64,000 nt of DNA from Methanoplanus endosymbiosus (GTDB lineage Archaea; Halobacteriota; Methanomicrobia; Methanomicrobiales; Methanomicrobiaceae): NCBI RefSeq assembly GCF_024662215.1, contig NZ_CP096115.1, forward strand, positions 186,001-250,000. Direction: 5' to 3'. Positions 55,394-64,000 of the stretch are shown here, piece after piece (the first letter of the stretch is position 1; each line of letters begins with the position of its first letter). Under the pieces are notes generated by a model. It was not told the DNA's origin. It did no database searches and saw only the letters and a list, made by a program, of their open reading frames with translations. The position numbers and the translations under genes were made by a program.

Positions 55394-56080
55394 TTACTTG
55401 ACAGCCTTAACTGTCTCGATAAGTGCTTTTGCACCCTCGTCATATACTGCATTTCCAACAACAATAGTATCAGCAAACTGACCCATCTCCGCTGCCTTCT
55501 CACCGCAGTTGATACCGCCGCCGTAGTAGAGAACAGAATTTTCCATAACCTCTGAAACTGCCTTAACAATATCAGGATTACCGTATGTGCCGGAATACTC
55601 GATATAGACAACCGGGAACTTAAAATACCGGTCAGCAACAGTAGCATAGGCTACGACCTCTTCAACCGGGATATTGCAGAGGGCCTTTGTAACCTTAGCA
55701 ACTGAAGAGTCCGGATTTAATACAATATATGCCTCCGGAACAACTATATCCCAGTCAATATTATGCTTCTTCTTCACCCAGTACTGGTGCTTGCCGACAA
55801 CCCAGGTGATGTCAGGAGTATTCAGGACACTTGGTACAAAAAGGCCCTGAATGCCTTCATATAAAACAGCTGAAGGATCTGCCGGCTCAACAACCATCGG
55901 GACACCGTATTCCTTAACCTGCTCCCTGAGCAATGTCAGGTTCTCTTCTGTAATATTCAGTGTACCTGACAGCATCAGTGCATCTGTGCCGCTTGTTGCG
56001 ATGTCCTCAATATCGCCGGGACGCAGGATCTTGTCAGGATCAAGTTTTGTGATATGTCTCCAATTCTTCCAGTCAATCAT
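55394..56080 (-). CDS. Geranylgeranylglyceryl phosphate synthase
   Basis: A 228-residue TIM-barrel prenyltransferase making the first ether bond of archaeal lipids from glycerol-1-phosphate and geranylgeranyl diphosphate. The N-terminal MIDWKNWRHITKLDPDK and the phosphate-binding segments VYIEYSGTYGNPD and YGGGINCGEKA are characteristic. I take the ATG at 56080, where homologues begin; a GTG at 56089 overlapping the topA stop is possible. It forms part of a tightly packed operon with topA. Confidence 0.93.
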   Translation of the reverse strand: MIDWKNWRHITKLDPDKILRPGDIEDIATSGTDALMLSGTLNITEENLTLLREQVKEYGVPMVVEPADPSAVLYEGIQGLFVPSVLNTPDITWVVGKHQYWVKKKHNIDWDIVVPEAYIVLNPDSSVAKVTKALCNIPVEEVVAYATVADRYFKFPVVYIEYSGTYGNPDIVKAVSEVMENSVLYYGGGINCGEKAAEMGQFADTIVVGNAVYDEGAKALIETVKAVK

Positions 56081-56085
56081 TGTTC

Positions 56086-58893
56086 TCACTTGTTCTTCTC
56101 TGCCTCTTTTTTAAAGTCCATAATCTTCTTTCTGGAAATTTTGGTAATCTCTGAAAGTTTGTCGGCCTCAGCCTCAACAAGAGTCTTAAAGTTCAGCACT
56201 CCTGCATAGTACATCTTATCAAGCATCTCCTCTTCAAAGCCCTTCAGTGACATAAGCTCAGTTCTGCCCTTCTCAAATGTCTTACGTGACATTCCGGGCG
56301 GTGGGGTTATGCCCTTCTTCTCGCAGACGATATTTACATGTTTATGGACAGTATCAATATTAATTCCGGATTTATAGCTGAGATATGCCGGATGAATCCT
56401 GACTAAATTATCAGGATCTATAAATCCGGATTTGAAATACTTGTTTATGCTTATTGCCGGAATTCCCATCTCCTTAAAGATTGCCTTATTATGGATAAGT
56501 TTTGCCTCAAAGATTAATTTTTCAGCTTCCTCATCGTTTAACTTTAAGGTCTTTAAGGCATCCTTATTTGCACAGCTGAGCCTTCCGAGATCAGTTATAT
56601 CCAGGGAAAACAGCCCGTTTGATACTTTGGAGTGGCTTCTGCCTTTCTTTGGCGGGATGGTCTTTCTGACGAATTTCTTAACTTCAGACCTCTTCCTCAG
56701 CTCTTCCAGGACACCGTCAGCTTCTCTTTTAAATTCAAAAGCCTGTTTATCTGAAAAACTCATTTTGGCTGCAATCTCTGCTACAGGCAGTTTTGAGATC
56801 TCAAAGACTGAGTAGATGTGGTTTTCGTGCATCTTTCTGATAACTTCAGAATTGACCGAATCCATCATCTCAAGAGCATCAATATTTGATCGTATGTGGT
56901 TGCAGAGCGGGCATCCAATTTCCCACGGCCTTGCGCCGGCACGGATGAGCTTTACGTAGTTCAGATTATGCTGATCACATATATTGACATCGTCACGTAT
57001 TGCCTTGCCCCACTGCACAGACGGAAGATTGAGATTGAATGAGCAGTCCGGATAATTGGTGCAGCCGACAAACTGCGCCATTCCCTTTGTGGTTCTGATC
57101 ATAAGATTTGAACCGCAGATCGGGCATTTGCCGACAATCCTCTCCTCGGCAGTACGGTCCATGATCTCCTCACCGATAACCTCCTCATTCTTTTCAAGGT
57201 CATCAAAGATCTGGTTGAGCATGCTTCTGGACTCATTCACAGCCTCATCCTTTGATCGGCTTGCTTTCTTGATCTCCTCCATATGGCCTTCAATAGTCCT
57301 TGTCATGTCAGGCTTTGTAATGAGGGTAGCATGCTTCTCAAGAGACTCTGTAACTGCCATACCTACCTGAGTCGGCTTTAAGGGGTTGTCCTCAACATAA
57401 CGCCTTGAGACCAGTTTTCCTATGACTTCATGCCTTGTGGACTTAGTGCCGAGTCCAAGTTCTTCCATCTGCTGGATAAGCTTACTCTGTGAATATCTGG
57501 GCGGTGGCTGTGTCTCCTTCTCCTCAAGTACTGTGTCAGCCAGAGGGAGTTTTTCACCTTCGGATAGATCGGGCAGCGCCTGATCTCTGGCCTGGCTGTA
57601 CTGGTACACCATCCTGTAGCCCTCATATTCAAGTCTCTGTCCGGTTGACGTGTACTCCTCGCCTCCGGCATCAAAGAGATATTTTAGGGTCTTCCATCGT
57701 GCATCCGGAGACAGGGTTGCCAGAAACCTTCTGACAATCAGTTCATAGACCTTCCATGATTTTTCGTCAAGATCGCCGGGTTTTGCTGCTCCTGTCGGAT
57801 GAATCGGCGGGTGGTCAGTGCTTGTCTTCTTACCCTTTGTGGGAGTATCTCTCATATTGGCAATGACCCACTCTGTATCCCGCCTGAATGACTTTTTAAG
57901 CTCGTTTAAAATTCCTTTTAAATCCAGTGAGTCCGGATATACAGTATTGTCAGTTCTCGGATAGGAGATGAATCCATTCATATAGAGATCTTCTGCCACT
58001 CTCATTGCACTTGATGCACTAAGCCCAAGCCTTGAGGCTGCAACAATGTAGCCTGTAGTATCAAAAGGTGCCGGAGCTTTATCAGTTCGTGACCCTTCCT
58101 TCTTCTCTTTAACAAGTACAGGCCCTTTTGTGCCCGAAAGTGCCTTTTCAGCCTCTTCCTTAAGATCGAATTTGCCGTGTGTATGCCTCGCCTCAAACTG
58201 CTCCTCATCCTTTTTGGAGATGATACTGAGCATCCAGTAGGGCACAGGAATAAATTCGCTGATCTCCTTTTCACGGTCAACTATCATTGCGAGGGTGGGA
58301 CTCTGCACCCTTCCGACAGAGAGGATGTTCTTTCCGCCTCTCTTTGCGGCAATTGATATAAACCGCGTCAGTGAAGCACCCCATACAAGATCGATCTCCT
58401 GCCTGGCTTCACCGGCGGCGGCAAGGTCAAAGTCAATTTCTGTCGGGTTGTCAAATGCAGCTGAGATCTCCTGCATAGTAATGGCCGAAAATCTTGCCCT
58501 GTTTACAGGAACTTTTTTGTTGGCTTCCCGGACTATTTCATATGCCTCTTTACCGATTAACTCTCCCTCGCGGTCATAATCAGTAGCTATTGTTACAAGA
58601 TCAGCCTTTCTTGAGAGCTTTTTAATCAGTGCAACAATCTTCTTTTCAGTGGGTACCCTTATAATTCCGGCATCTATGAGGGTTCTTGGTGTGTGGGTCT
58701 CACTACGCCAGTTTTTATACCCATCCTCAAAGTCAACCTCGACCACATGGCCGCGAAGACCAAGAGCAACTTTATCATCGAATCTGTAAATACTGACATT
58801 ATTGTCTTTTTCGGTTTTTGGGTTTCCGCTGCTGTTTAAGAAGCCGGCAATTCTTTGTGCTGCTATGTTTTTTTCTGCGATGATAAGATGCAT
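56086..58893 (-). CDS. topA: DNA topoisomerase I (type IA)
   Basis: A 935-residue type IA topoisomerase that relaxes negative supercoils. The Toprim domain starts at the N-terminus (MHLIIAEKNIAAQRIAGFL, later TIATDYDREGELIGKEAYEI). The catalytic Tyr is in GFISYPRTDNTVYP. A C4 zinc finger (CPICGSNL ... CTNYPDC) and a second Cys cluster (GCPLC) follow the core. The last roughly 250 residues carry helical-hairpin-like repeats. I choose the ATG at 58893, with AAAGGAGTG upstream inside the gatB end, over the in-frame TTG at 58920. Confidence 0.95.
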   Translation of the reverse strand: MHLIIAEKNIAAQRIAGFLNSSGNPKTEKDNNVSIYRFDDKVALGLRGHVVEVDFEDGYKNWRSETHTPRTLIDAGIIRVPTEKKIVALIKKLSRKADLVTIATDYDREGELIGKEAYEIVREANKKVPVNRARFSAITMQEISAAFDNPTEIDFDLAAAGEARQEIDLVWGASLTRFISIAAKRGGKNILSVGRVQSPTLAMIVDREKEISEFIPVPYWMLSIISKKDEEQFEARHTHGKFDLKEEAEKALSGTKGPVLVKEKKEGSRTDKAPAPFDTTGYIVAASRLGLSASSAMRVAEDLYMNGFISYPRTDNTVYPDSLDLKGILNELKKSFRRDTEWVIANMRDTPTKGKKTSTDHPPIHPTGAAKPGDLDEKSWKVYELIVRRFLATLSPDARWKTLKYLFDAGGEEYTSTGQRLEYEGYRMVYQYSQARDQALPDLSEGEKLPLADTVLEEKETQPPPRYSQSKLIQQMEELGLGTKSTRHEVIGKLVSRRYVEDNPLKPTQVGMAVTESLEKHATLITKPDMTRTIEGHMEEIKKASRSKDEAVNESRSMLNQIFDDLEKNEEVIGEEIMDRTAEERIVGKCPICGSNLMIRTTKGMAQFVGCTNYPDCSFNLNLPSVQWGKAIRDDVNICDQHNLNYVKLIRAGARPWEIGCPLCNHIRSNIDALEMMDSVNSEVIRKMHENHIYSVFEISKLPVAEIAAKMSFSDKQAFEFKREADGVLEELRKRSEVKKFVRKTIPPKKGRSHSKVSNGLFSLDITDLGRLSCANKDALKTLKLNDEEAEKLIFEAKLIHNKAIFKEMGIPAISINKYFKSGFIDPDNLVRIHPAYLSYKSGINIDTVHKHVNIVCEKKGITPPPGMSRKTFEKGRTELMSLKGFEEEMLDKMYYAGVLNFKTLVEAEADKLSEITKISRKKIMDFKKEAEKNK

Positions 58894-58903
58894 TTTTGGA
58901 TTT

Positions 58904-60382
58904 TCACTCCTTTGGGGCAATCTTTTCTGCCATTATTTTATTGAGAATTTTTGGGTCTGCACGCCCTCTGGTCTCCTTCATCACCTGTCCGACAAGGAAA
59001 TTCAGGGCATTCTGCTTACCTTCATGATAGTCAGCTACAGCCTGTGGATTTGCCTCAACTATCTTAGCGATAATGTCATCAAATTCTCCATCTCCGGCTT
59101 TTCCAAGTGAAAGCCTCTGCACAATATCGGATGGCATCTCTGCCTCCTTTCCTTCCTTCACCTCGTCCAGCATTATACGGAGAACGTCAACGCCGACCCT
59201 GTCAGTGATCTCATTCTGCTTTAAAAGAGCTATAAGATCAACAAAATTGTCAACCGGAACTGAGTCTATCTTCATCTCTCTGTAGTACAGTTCGCCGAGA
59301 AGTGTGTCTGCAACCCATGTGGCTGCAAGTACAGAGTCACATCCGGGTTTTACAACAGTTTCATAAAAGTCTGCAACCTTTATGTCCCCTATAAGGGTCC
59401 TGGAGTGGTTTGGTGACAGATTATACTGTTCAATGAACCTCTGGCGGCGTGCATCGGGCAGTTCGGGCAGTTCTATATCTTTAACCCATGAACTGACTCT
59501 CAGTGGTCTTAGATCAGGTTCAGGGAAGTAACGGTAATCACACTCCTCCTCCTTACTTCTTGAACCCTGGGTGATACCCCTTGATTCCATGAAGTGACGG
59601 GTCTCCATCACGATCTCCTGGCCCCTCCGAACCATATTTCTCTGTCTTGTGATCTCAAAGTTGAGGGCTTTTTCCACACCTTTGTATGATGAAATGTTCT
59701 TGCATTCCACACGGCTGTGCCCTTCAAGTGAGATGTTTGCATCGACCCTGATTGAACCTTCACGCTCCCCGTCAAAGACATCAAGATATTCAAGGGTCGA
59801 TCTAAGCTTATTCAGGAAACGGCGTGCCTCCTTTGGTGATGAAAGGTCCGGCTCGGTAACAATTTCAATCAGAGGAATTGAACTCCTGTTGTAATCAACA
59901 AGGGTATAACCTGCCCTGTCTCTTCCTGTCTTGTGAACAAGCCTTCCGGGATCTTCTTCCAGATGAATTCTTGTAATTCTTATCGGTTTTTCATGCCCTT
60001 CGTCATCCTCAACTGTAACAATGCCTCTTTCCGCAACCGGTTTGTCGTACTGGCTTACCTGATAACCTTTTGGAAGGTCAGGATAGAAGTAGTTCTTCCT
60101 TGAAAACTCAGAATATTCCGGAATCTCAAGGTTGAGTGCCTTTGCGACTTTAAGTGCATATATTACGGCCTGTTTGTTGAGCTTTGGGAGTGCTCCGGGG
60201 AGTCCCAGGCATATCGGGCATACGTGGGTGTTTGGCTCGTCATCGCGGTAGTCAGTTGAGCACCCGCAGAAGAGTTTTGTCTTTGTCTTTAACTGGCAGT
60301 GAATCTCAAGACCTATAATTACTTTAAGGTCTTTTGGATCTTTTTTCAGTTCCGGAGATCTGACTGGTTCTGCTTCAGACAT
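58904..60382 (-). CDS. gatB: Asp-tRNA(Asn)/Glu-tRNA(Gln) amidotransferase subunit B
   Basis: A 492-residue GatB, which phosphorylates misacylated Asp-tRNA(Asn) or Glu-tRNA(Gln) and completes amide transfer with GatA. Signatures are VIIGLEIHCQLKTKTKLFCG, the zinc Cys set (FCGCSTDY, HVCPICLGLPG) and the C-terminal YqeY-like tail (NFLVGQVMKETRGRADP). I start at the ATG 60382: GGAGGTGG precedes it and the gatA stop lies one base upstream. A longer frame to 60436 would only overlap gatA. Confidence 0.96.
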   Translation of the reverse strand: MSEAEPVRSPELKKDPKDLKVIIGLEIHCQLKTKTKLFCGCSTDYRDDEPNTHVCPICLGLPGALPKLNKQAVIYALKVAKALNLEIPEYSEFSRKNYFYPDLPKGYQVSQYDKPVAERGIVTVEDDEGHEKPIRITRIHLEEDPGRLVHKTGRDRAGYTLVDYNRSSIPLIEIVTEPDLSSPKEARRFLNKLRSTLEYLDVFDGEREGSIRVDANISLEGHSRVECKNISSYKGVEKALNFEITRQRNMVRRGQEIVMETRHFMESRGITQGSRSKEEECDYRYFPEPDLRPLRVSSWVKDIELPELPDARRQRFIEQYNLSPNHSRTLIGDIKVADFYETVVKPGCDSVLAATWVADTLLGELYYREMKIDSVPVDNFVDLIALLKQNEITDRVGVDVLRIMLDEVKEGKEAEMPSDIVQRLSLGKAGDGEFDDIIAKIVEANPQAVADYHEGKQNALNFLVGQVMKETRGRADPKILNKIMAEKIAPKE

Positions 60383-60383
60383 A

Positions 60384-61679
60384 TTATGCCACCTCCTGTT
60401 CAAAGGCATATGCAGCATCAACCACACCCTCTTCATCGAAATGTCTGCTTATCAGCTGAAGTCCGACAGGCATTCCGCCGACCTTTCCGCATGGCACTGA
60501 TATTGCAGGCACTCCGGCAAGGTTTGCAGGCACTGTAAGTATATCACTTAAGTACATCTCAAGTGGATTTTCCAGCTCTCCAATTTTTGGTGCTACATTC
60601 GGCATTGTCGGCCCTGCGATGATATCAACATCCTTTAAGACCCTGAGGAAGTCATTTCTGATATTATCCCGTGCAGTGCATGCCTTTGCATAGTATTTGC
60701 CGTAATATCCGGCTGAGAGTGCAAATGTACCGAGCATGATTCTTCTCTGGACTTCCTCACCGAACTTTTCGCCGCGTAAATCCCTGTATTCAGCATGCCA
60801 CTCTCTCTTTTTCCCGACCTGCGGGCCAAACCTCACGCCGTCAAACCTTGACAGGTTGGATGATGCCTCACTTGTGCATGTAACATAGTAGGCTGCAAGT
60901 GCATATTCCATTGAGGGGATTGTACATTCCACAGTCTCAGCGCCGAGTGATTCAAGAACTGCTATTGCATCCATGACAGTCCCTGCAACCTTTTCGTTGA
61001 CACCCTCTCCGAAATATTCCTTTGGGATTCCTATTTTTTTGCCTTTAATATCGGCTGTCGGGGTGTGATTGTATGGATGATCATATGCAGTTGAATCCCG
61101 TCTGTCATATCCGGCAATGACTCCCATGAGCTTTGAGACATCAGTGACATTCTCTGCCATAGGGCCGATCTGCTCAAGTGAATTTGAGTATGCTATCAGG
61201 CCGTATCTTGATACGCGGCCAAATGATGGTTTAAGTCCGACAATTCCACAATATGATGCCGGGCATCTGATTGAACCTCCGGTATCCGTTCCAAGAGCCA
61301 TGGGCACCATTCCGGATGCGACTGCCGCAGCGCTACCGCCTGAAGATCCGCCGGGGACACGTTCGGGATCAATTGGATTTAATGTAGGGCCGAATGCTGA
61401 ACTTTCAGTTGTCGTGCCCATACCGAATTCGTCCATATTTGTCTTTCCGACAATTGCAGCGCCGGCATTTTTCAGCTGGGTTACTACATGGGCATCATAC
61501 GGACATATGAAGCCCTTCAGTATTGCTGACCCGGCAGTCGTCTCAATTCCCTTTGTGCAGATATTATCCTTTACTGCAATTGGGATTCCGGATAAGATGC
61601 CCTCTTTGTATTCCGCTTCATCAACTCTTGTGATAAATGCGTTATACCTGTCCTCTTCTGTAAATGATAAACTCTGCAT
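60384..61679 (-). CDS. gatA: Asp-tRNA(Asn)/Glu-tRNA(Gln) amidotransferase subunit A
   Basis: A 431-residue amidase-signature protein that releases ammonia from glutamine for GatB. The catalytic Lys is in IPIAVKDNICTKG and the Ser-cisSer-Lys set continues in PGGSSGGSAAAVASG and GTDTGGSIRCPASYCG. Length is slightly under the bacterial 480 but usual for archaeal GatA. The start overlaps the gatC stop by one base (TAATG). Confidence 0.96.
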   Translation of the reverse strand: MQSLSFTEEDRYNAFITRVDEAEYKEGILSGIPIAVKDNICTKGIETTAGSAILKGFICPYDAHVVTQLKNAGAAIVGKTNMDEFGMGTTTESSAFGPTLNPIDPERVPGGSSGGSAAAVASGMVPMALGTDTGGSIRCPASYCGIVGLKPSFGRVSRYGLIAYSNSLEQIGPMAENVTDVSKLMGVIAGYDRRDSTAYDHPYNHTPTADIKGKKIGIPKEYFGEGVNEKVAGTVMDAIAVLESLGAETVECTIPSMEYALAAYYVTCTSEASSNLSRFDGVRFGPQVGKKREWHAEYRDLRGEKFGEEVQRRIMLGTFALSAGYYGKYYAKACTARDNIRNDFLRVLKDVDIIAGPTMPNVAPKIGELENPLEMYLSDILTVPANLAGVPAISVPCGKVGGMPVGLQLISRHFDEEGVVDAAYAFEQEVA

Positions 61680-61948
61680 TACATCACCTTTGGTGCTTTA
61701 ATATAACCGTCCTCAGTCTCTCCGGCGTTTAAGAGCGCCTCTTCCTGGGTCAGCGACTCTTCAACTTCATCTTCCCTGAATATATTTTCAAGGTCAGAGC
61801 CTTCGTTCTCTTTCATCTCGACACGGTCGAGTATATCGAAATATTCCAGGATGTCATTGAAGCGTGTTGTGAACTGCTTCAGTTTTTCCTTATCAACTGT
61901 TATATCAGCAAGATTTGCTATACTTTCAACTTCTTTATCAGAAACCAT
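61679..61948 (-). CDS. gatC: Asp-tRNA(Asn)/Glu-tRNA(Gln) amidotransferase subunit C
   Basis: An 89-residue GatC, the belt that wraps GatA and GatB. It has the usual helical N-terminus (VESIANLADITVDKEKLKQF), the FNDILEYFDILDRVEM segment and a C-terminal stretch ending GYIKAPKVM. It overlaps gatA by one base and follows the asparagine-synthetase-like gene by 22 bases. Confidence 0.94.
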   Translation of the reverse strand: MVSDKEVESIANLADITVDKEKLKQFTTRFNDILEYFDILDRVEMKENEGSDLENIFREDEVEESLTQEEALLNAGETEDGYIKAPKVM

Positions 61949-61970
61949 AATTCAAAGACCCTTTGTAATG

Positions 61971-63005
61971 TTATATTATTAAATGTTCCAGGTAATGTTG
62001 TACCGAATTTTTATAACCATATTGACGTGCCTGCCTTTGTATTTCTTTCCAGATGCCACTGCCATACTGCATCGCTTTTTTGGCGTAGAATGCGGCTTCA
62101 TTTGGCATATGGGCGGATGCAGCGACTCTTAGAGGATATTTCCGGATGCCACCCGCAACAAGTGTTTCAGGCGGCAGAGACTGTGCAGCGCGCACGACTC
62201 TAATATCCTGAAATGGGCATGAGAGGTATGTTCCATTCATCCCGGCAACCGACTGATCACGCAGTCCCTGCCGGGAAAGGCTTTTAAAATCCGTATTTAG
62301 TGTTTCTTTGATGTTCTCTGTTTCAAGGTACCTGGCATAACCACCAAAAAGTTCATCCGCACCCTGTCCGGCAAGCACTCTGTCATATCCGTTTTCGCCC
62401 GCCCATCTGGTTACGAAGTACATTGTTACTGCAATGGATGCCTCAACAGGTGACTTATCCGGAATTACCTTCAGTACTTTCTCAAGTGCAGGCCTGATCT
62501 CATTTTTATCAATCTCAACAAGTTCGACATCTAAAATATCTGCCATACCAGCGACCTCTTCTGCATGTTTAAGATCATGTGACCCCTTAAGGCCGACAGT
62601 CACTGCCGGAAGTTTTGCAAGCTTTGCAATGAGGGCGGAGTCAACTCCTCCTGAAAATGCCACAACTGCCTTTTCTCCGGGGGGGAGGCATTCTGCCCTC
62701 AGCCTGACAGATTCAGTGATTGCCTCCTCAACAGGGAGGGCAGGCAGATCCGGAATTATTATGCCGACCTCTTTTTCATTGCAGAAAATTCTTCCACCAC
62801 CCCTTCTGCCCGGAATTATACCCATATAATCCCTTGCAGAATATCCATTCCATTCAAGATAAAACTCCCCTCCACAGTCCAAAAGCCACTCCGGCATAAC
62901 TTCAGGCTTATCCCTGAACAGTCTGGTAAGGTCATCCCTGAAGAACACCTCTCCTCTCTTCTCAATCCAGCCCCTTAATTTCAATTCACAATCTTCCTGG
63001 TTCAT
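61971..63005 (-). CDS. Asparagine-synthetase-domain protein without glutaminase domain
   Basis: A 344-residue protein containing only the ATP-pyrophosphatase half of asparagine synthetase. The PP-loop is VVAFSGGVDSALIAKL, followed by the aspartate/ATP segments SPVEASIAVTMYFV and LAGQGADELFGGYARY. The N-terminal 90 residues are unrelated to the class II glutaminase domain of AsnB, and no Cys2 nucleophile is present. Ammonia may be used directly or supplied by a partner. The start is the ATG at 63005 or a GTG at 63014 overlapping the polB stop. Linkage to gatCAB suggests an amide-synthesis role, though a tRNA-modification role is also possible. Confidence 0.8.
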   Translation of the reverse strand: MNQEDCELKLRGWIEKRGEVFFRDDLTRLFRDKPEVMPEWLLDCGGEFYLEWNGYSARDYMGIIPGRRGGGRIFCNEKEVGIIIPDLPALPVEEAITESVRLRAECLPPGEKAVVAFSGGVDSALIAKLAKLPAVTVGLKGSHDLKHAEEVAGMADILDVELVEIDKNEIRPALEKVLKVIPDKSPVEASIAVTMYFVTRWAGENGYDRVLAGQGADELFGGYARYLETENIKETLNTDFKSLSRQGLRDQSVAGMNGTYLSCPFQDIRVVRAAQSLPPETLVAGGIRKYPLRVAASAHMPNEAAFYAKKAMQYGSGIWKEIQRQARQYGYKNSVQHYLEHLII

Positions 63006-63010
63006 GATTG

Positions 63011-64000
63011 TCACATTCCAAAATCAAAGAGTGTTGTTCTTGAAGGGTCAACTTCAGCCCACGGTATCCCTATAGCCTCAATGATTCTTGATATCGGCTG
63101 TTTGATCGTCTTCTCCAGCATGGTCTCCCAGTCAATTATGAACTCGTGCGGCACCTGATCGGCATATTCAAAATCAATAACATCGGTCTTTGGGTATTTT
63201 GCCGTAACAGTTTTGATATACACCCTCTTTGGCTTGCTTCCACGTTTGAAATCCGTACCTAGATTATCATTTGAATAGATTGCACCCCTGACGTGGGCAT
63301 CCTTATTCTCATAACTCTGGAGATCCTTTCCAATCCCGCCCGGAATTCCGACATCGTCGAGTGCATATCCACCTTTCCTGTAGGTTTTAATTACCTCTCC
63401 AAGGTAACTTTTAAGTTCGGATTGCTCAGCCCCTTTAAGAATCAGATCCATAACCTTCAGCTGAACTTCCTTAGTAATATGCGGAGAGTCACTCCTCTTC
63501 ATCTCAAAGCCGACAATGTCAATCTGATCAACCTCCTTTCCCTCTTTCCAGACGAGATAACCGGCATATCTCTTCTTCTTTCCGGCCTGAAAGAACCTCT
63601 CATAGATCTTCTCAAATTTTATTGAGAAATAATGGCTCTCTGCATTGAGAATATTCTTTGAAAATTCAGAATAACTGTCATTTAAGCGTTTTTCAATCTC
63701 ACGGGCGGTTTTAATCGTATCCTCCCTCTCCATTACAGGAAGATTTATCATACAGGAATCTGTATCACCATAGATGACGGCATAGCCCATCCCCTCAATG
63801 ATTTTTCTGGTATGATCAATTATAGCACGGCCGACTGATGTGACGGCTGACCCGATGTCCCGGTCATACAGCCTGAACCGTGCATATCCGCTTACACCGT
63901 AGTAGGTGTTCATAATGACCTTCAGGACATTCTGCTGGATGTCATAGAGTTCATATTCAGGGCTGCCGTAGTCATAATTATTCCTCTCTGTCTTTCTCTC
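63011..64000 (-). CDS. polB: Family B DNA polymerase, C-terminal part (5' end outside window)
   Basis: The minus-strand frame is open to base 64000, so the gene starts beyond the window. The visible 329 residues contain motif B remnants (VLKVIMNTYYGVSGYARFRLY) split here as VLKVIMNTYYG and VSGYARFRLY, and motif C with the catalytic Asp pair (AVIYGDTDSCMINLP). The thumb region (GFEMKRSDSPHITKEVQLKV) and a C-terminal tail ending RTTLFDFGM follow. The tail does not show a classic PIP box, although the end TTLFDFGM is similar (clamp binding possible). This is the replicative-type polymerase of euryarchaea; it overlaps the next gene region. Confidence 0.93.
   Translation of the reverse strand, partial: ERKTERNNYDYGSPEYELYDIQQNVLKVIMNTYYGVSGYARFRLYDRDIGSAVTSVGRAIIDHTRKIIEGMGYAVIYGDTDSCMINLPVMEREDTIKTAREIEKRLNDSYSEFSKNILNAESHYFSIKFEKIYERFFQAGKKKRYAGYLVWKEGKEVDQIDIVGFEMKRSDSPHITKEVQLKVMDLILKGAEQSELKSYLGEVIKTYRKGGYALDDVGIPGGIGKDLQSYENKDAHVRGAIYSNDNLGTDFKRGSKPKRVYIKTVTAKYPKTDVIDFEYADQVPHEFIIDWETMLEKTIKQPISRIIEAIGIPWAEVDPSRTTLFDFGM

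Overview
The window is a piece of a methanogenic archaeon's chromosome, most likely order Methanomicrobiales. The evidence is an A-type ATP synthase, archaeal ThrS, geranylgeranylglyceryl phosphate synthase, family B DNA polymerase, a methanogen-type NifB, many PAS-domain signalling proteins, PEGA surface proteins and a PGF-CTERM protein. A Methanoplanus-like genus would suit the moderate GC content, but I cannot fix the genus by eye.

Layout. 1-3362: 3' end of an A-type ATP synthase operon (atpA cut by the window edge, atpB, atpD, then a possible 32-residue membrane peptide). 3511-12235: five closely packed co-directional genes of unusual content. They encode an exported single-span protein, a 1083-residue tubulin/FtsZ-superfamily protein, a membrane-anchored GTPase-like P-loop protein, a single-span protein with a large cytoplasmic domain, and a membrane protein with an outside PEGA array. 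This is the best candidate for a poorly described system: a membrane-linked tubulin/GTPase apparatus. 12646-20174: a CPA1 antiporter, an exported agmatine/peptidylarginine deiminase-family enzyme, a receiver protein lacking its phospho-accepting Asp, a PAS-GAF-PAS histidine kinase and a double-Cache lipoprotein. 20458-24743: tRNA-Val(TAC), a start-less small ORF running into the tRNA on the opposite strand, and a group II intron on the minus strand. The intron's reverse transcriptase is split by an IS1634-like element with a 9-bp target duplication; removing the element restores the reading frame. 24924-37427: a J-domain/YIP1 membrane protein with a lipoprotein, a PEGA/PGF-CTERM surface protein, a soluble PocR-6xPAS chemoreceptor-like protein, an aldehyde dehydrogenase, FeoA, NifB and a frameshifted AlkD-like gene. 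37441-48569: a winged-helix/multi-PAS regulator facing a tandem duplication of (soluble PAS chemoreceptor + CheW). The sensor halves of the two receptors are identical in DNA over about 570 bp while other parts have diverged. 48649-51758: a thioredoxin-CcdA fusion and two membrane proteins. 51992-64000: minus-strand housekeeping genes (thrS, dcd, a TrmJ-like methyltransferase, GGGP synthase, topA, gatB, gatA, gatC, an asparagine-synthetase-like ATPase and the 3' part of polB), the last eight closely spaced or overlapping.

How it fits together. Housekeeping blocks lie at both ends, and the middle is rich in signalling, envelope and mobile DNA. Function calls rest on motifs and architecture read by eye; no database search was run.
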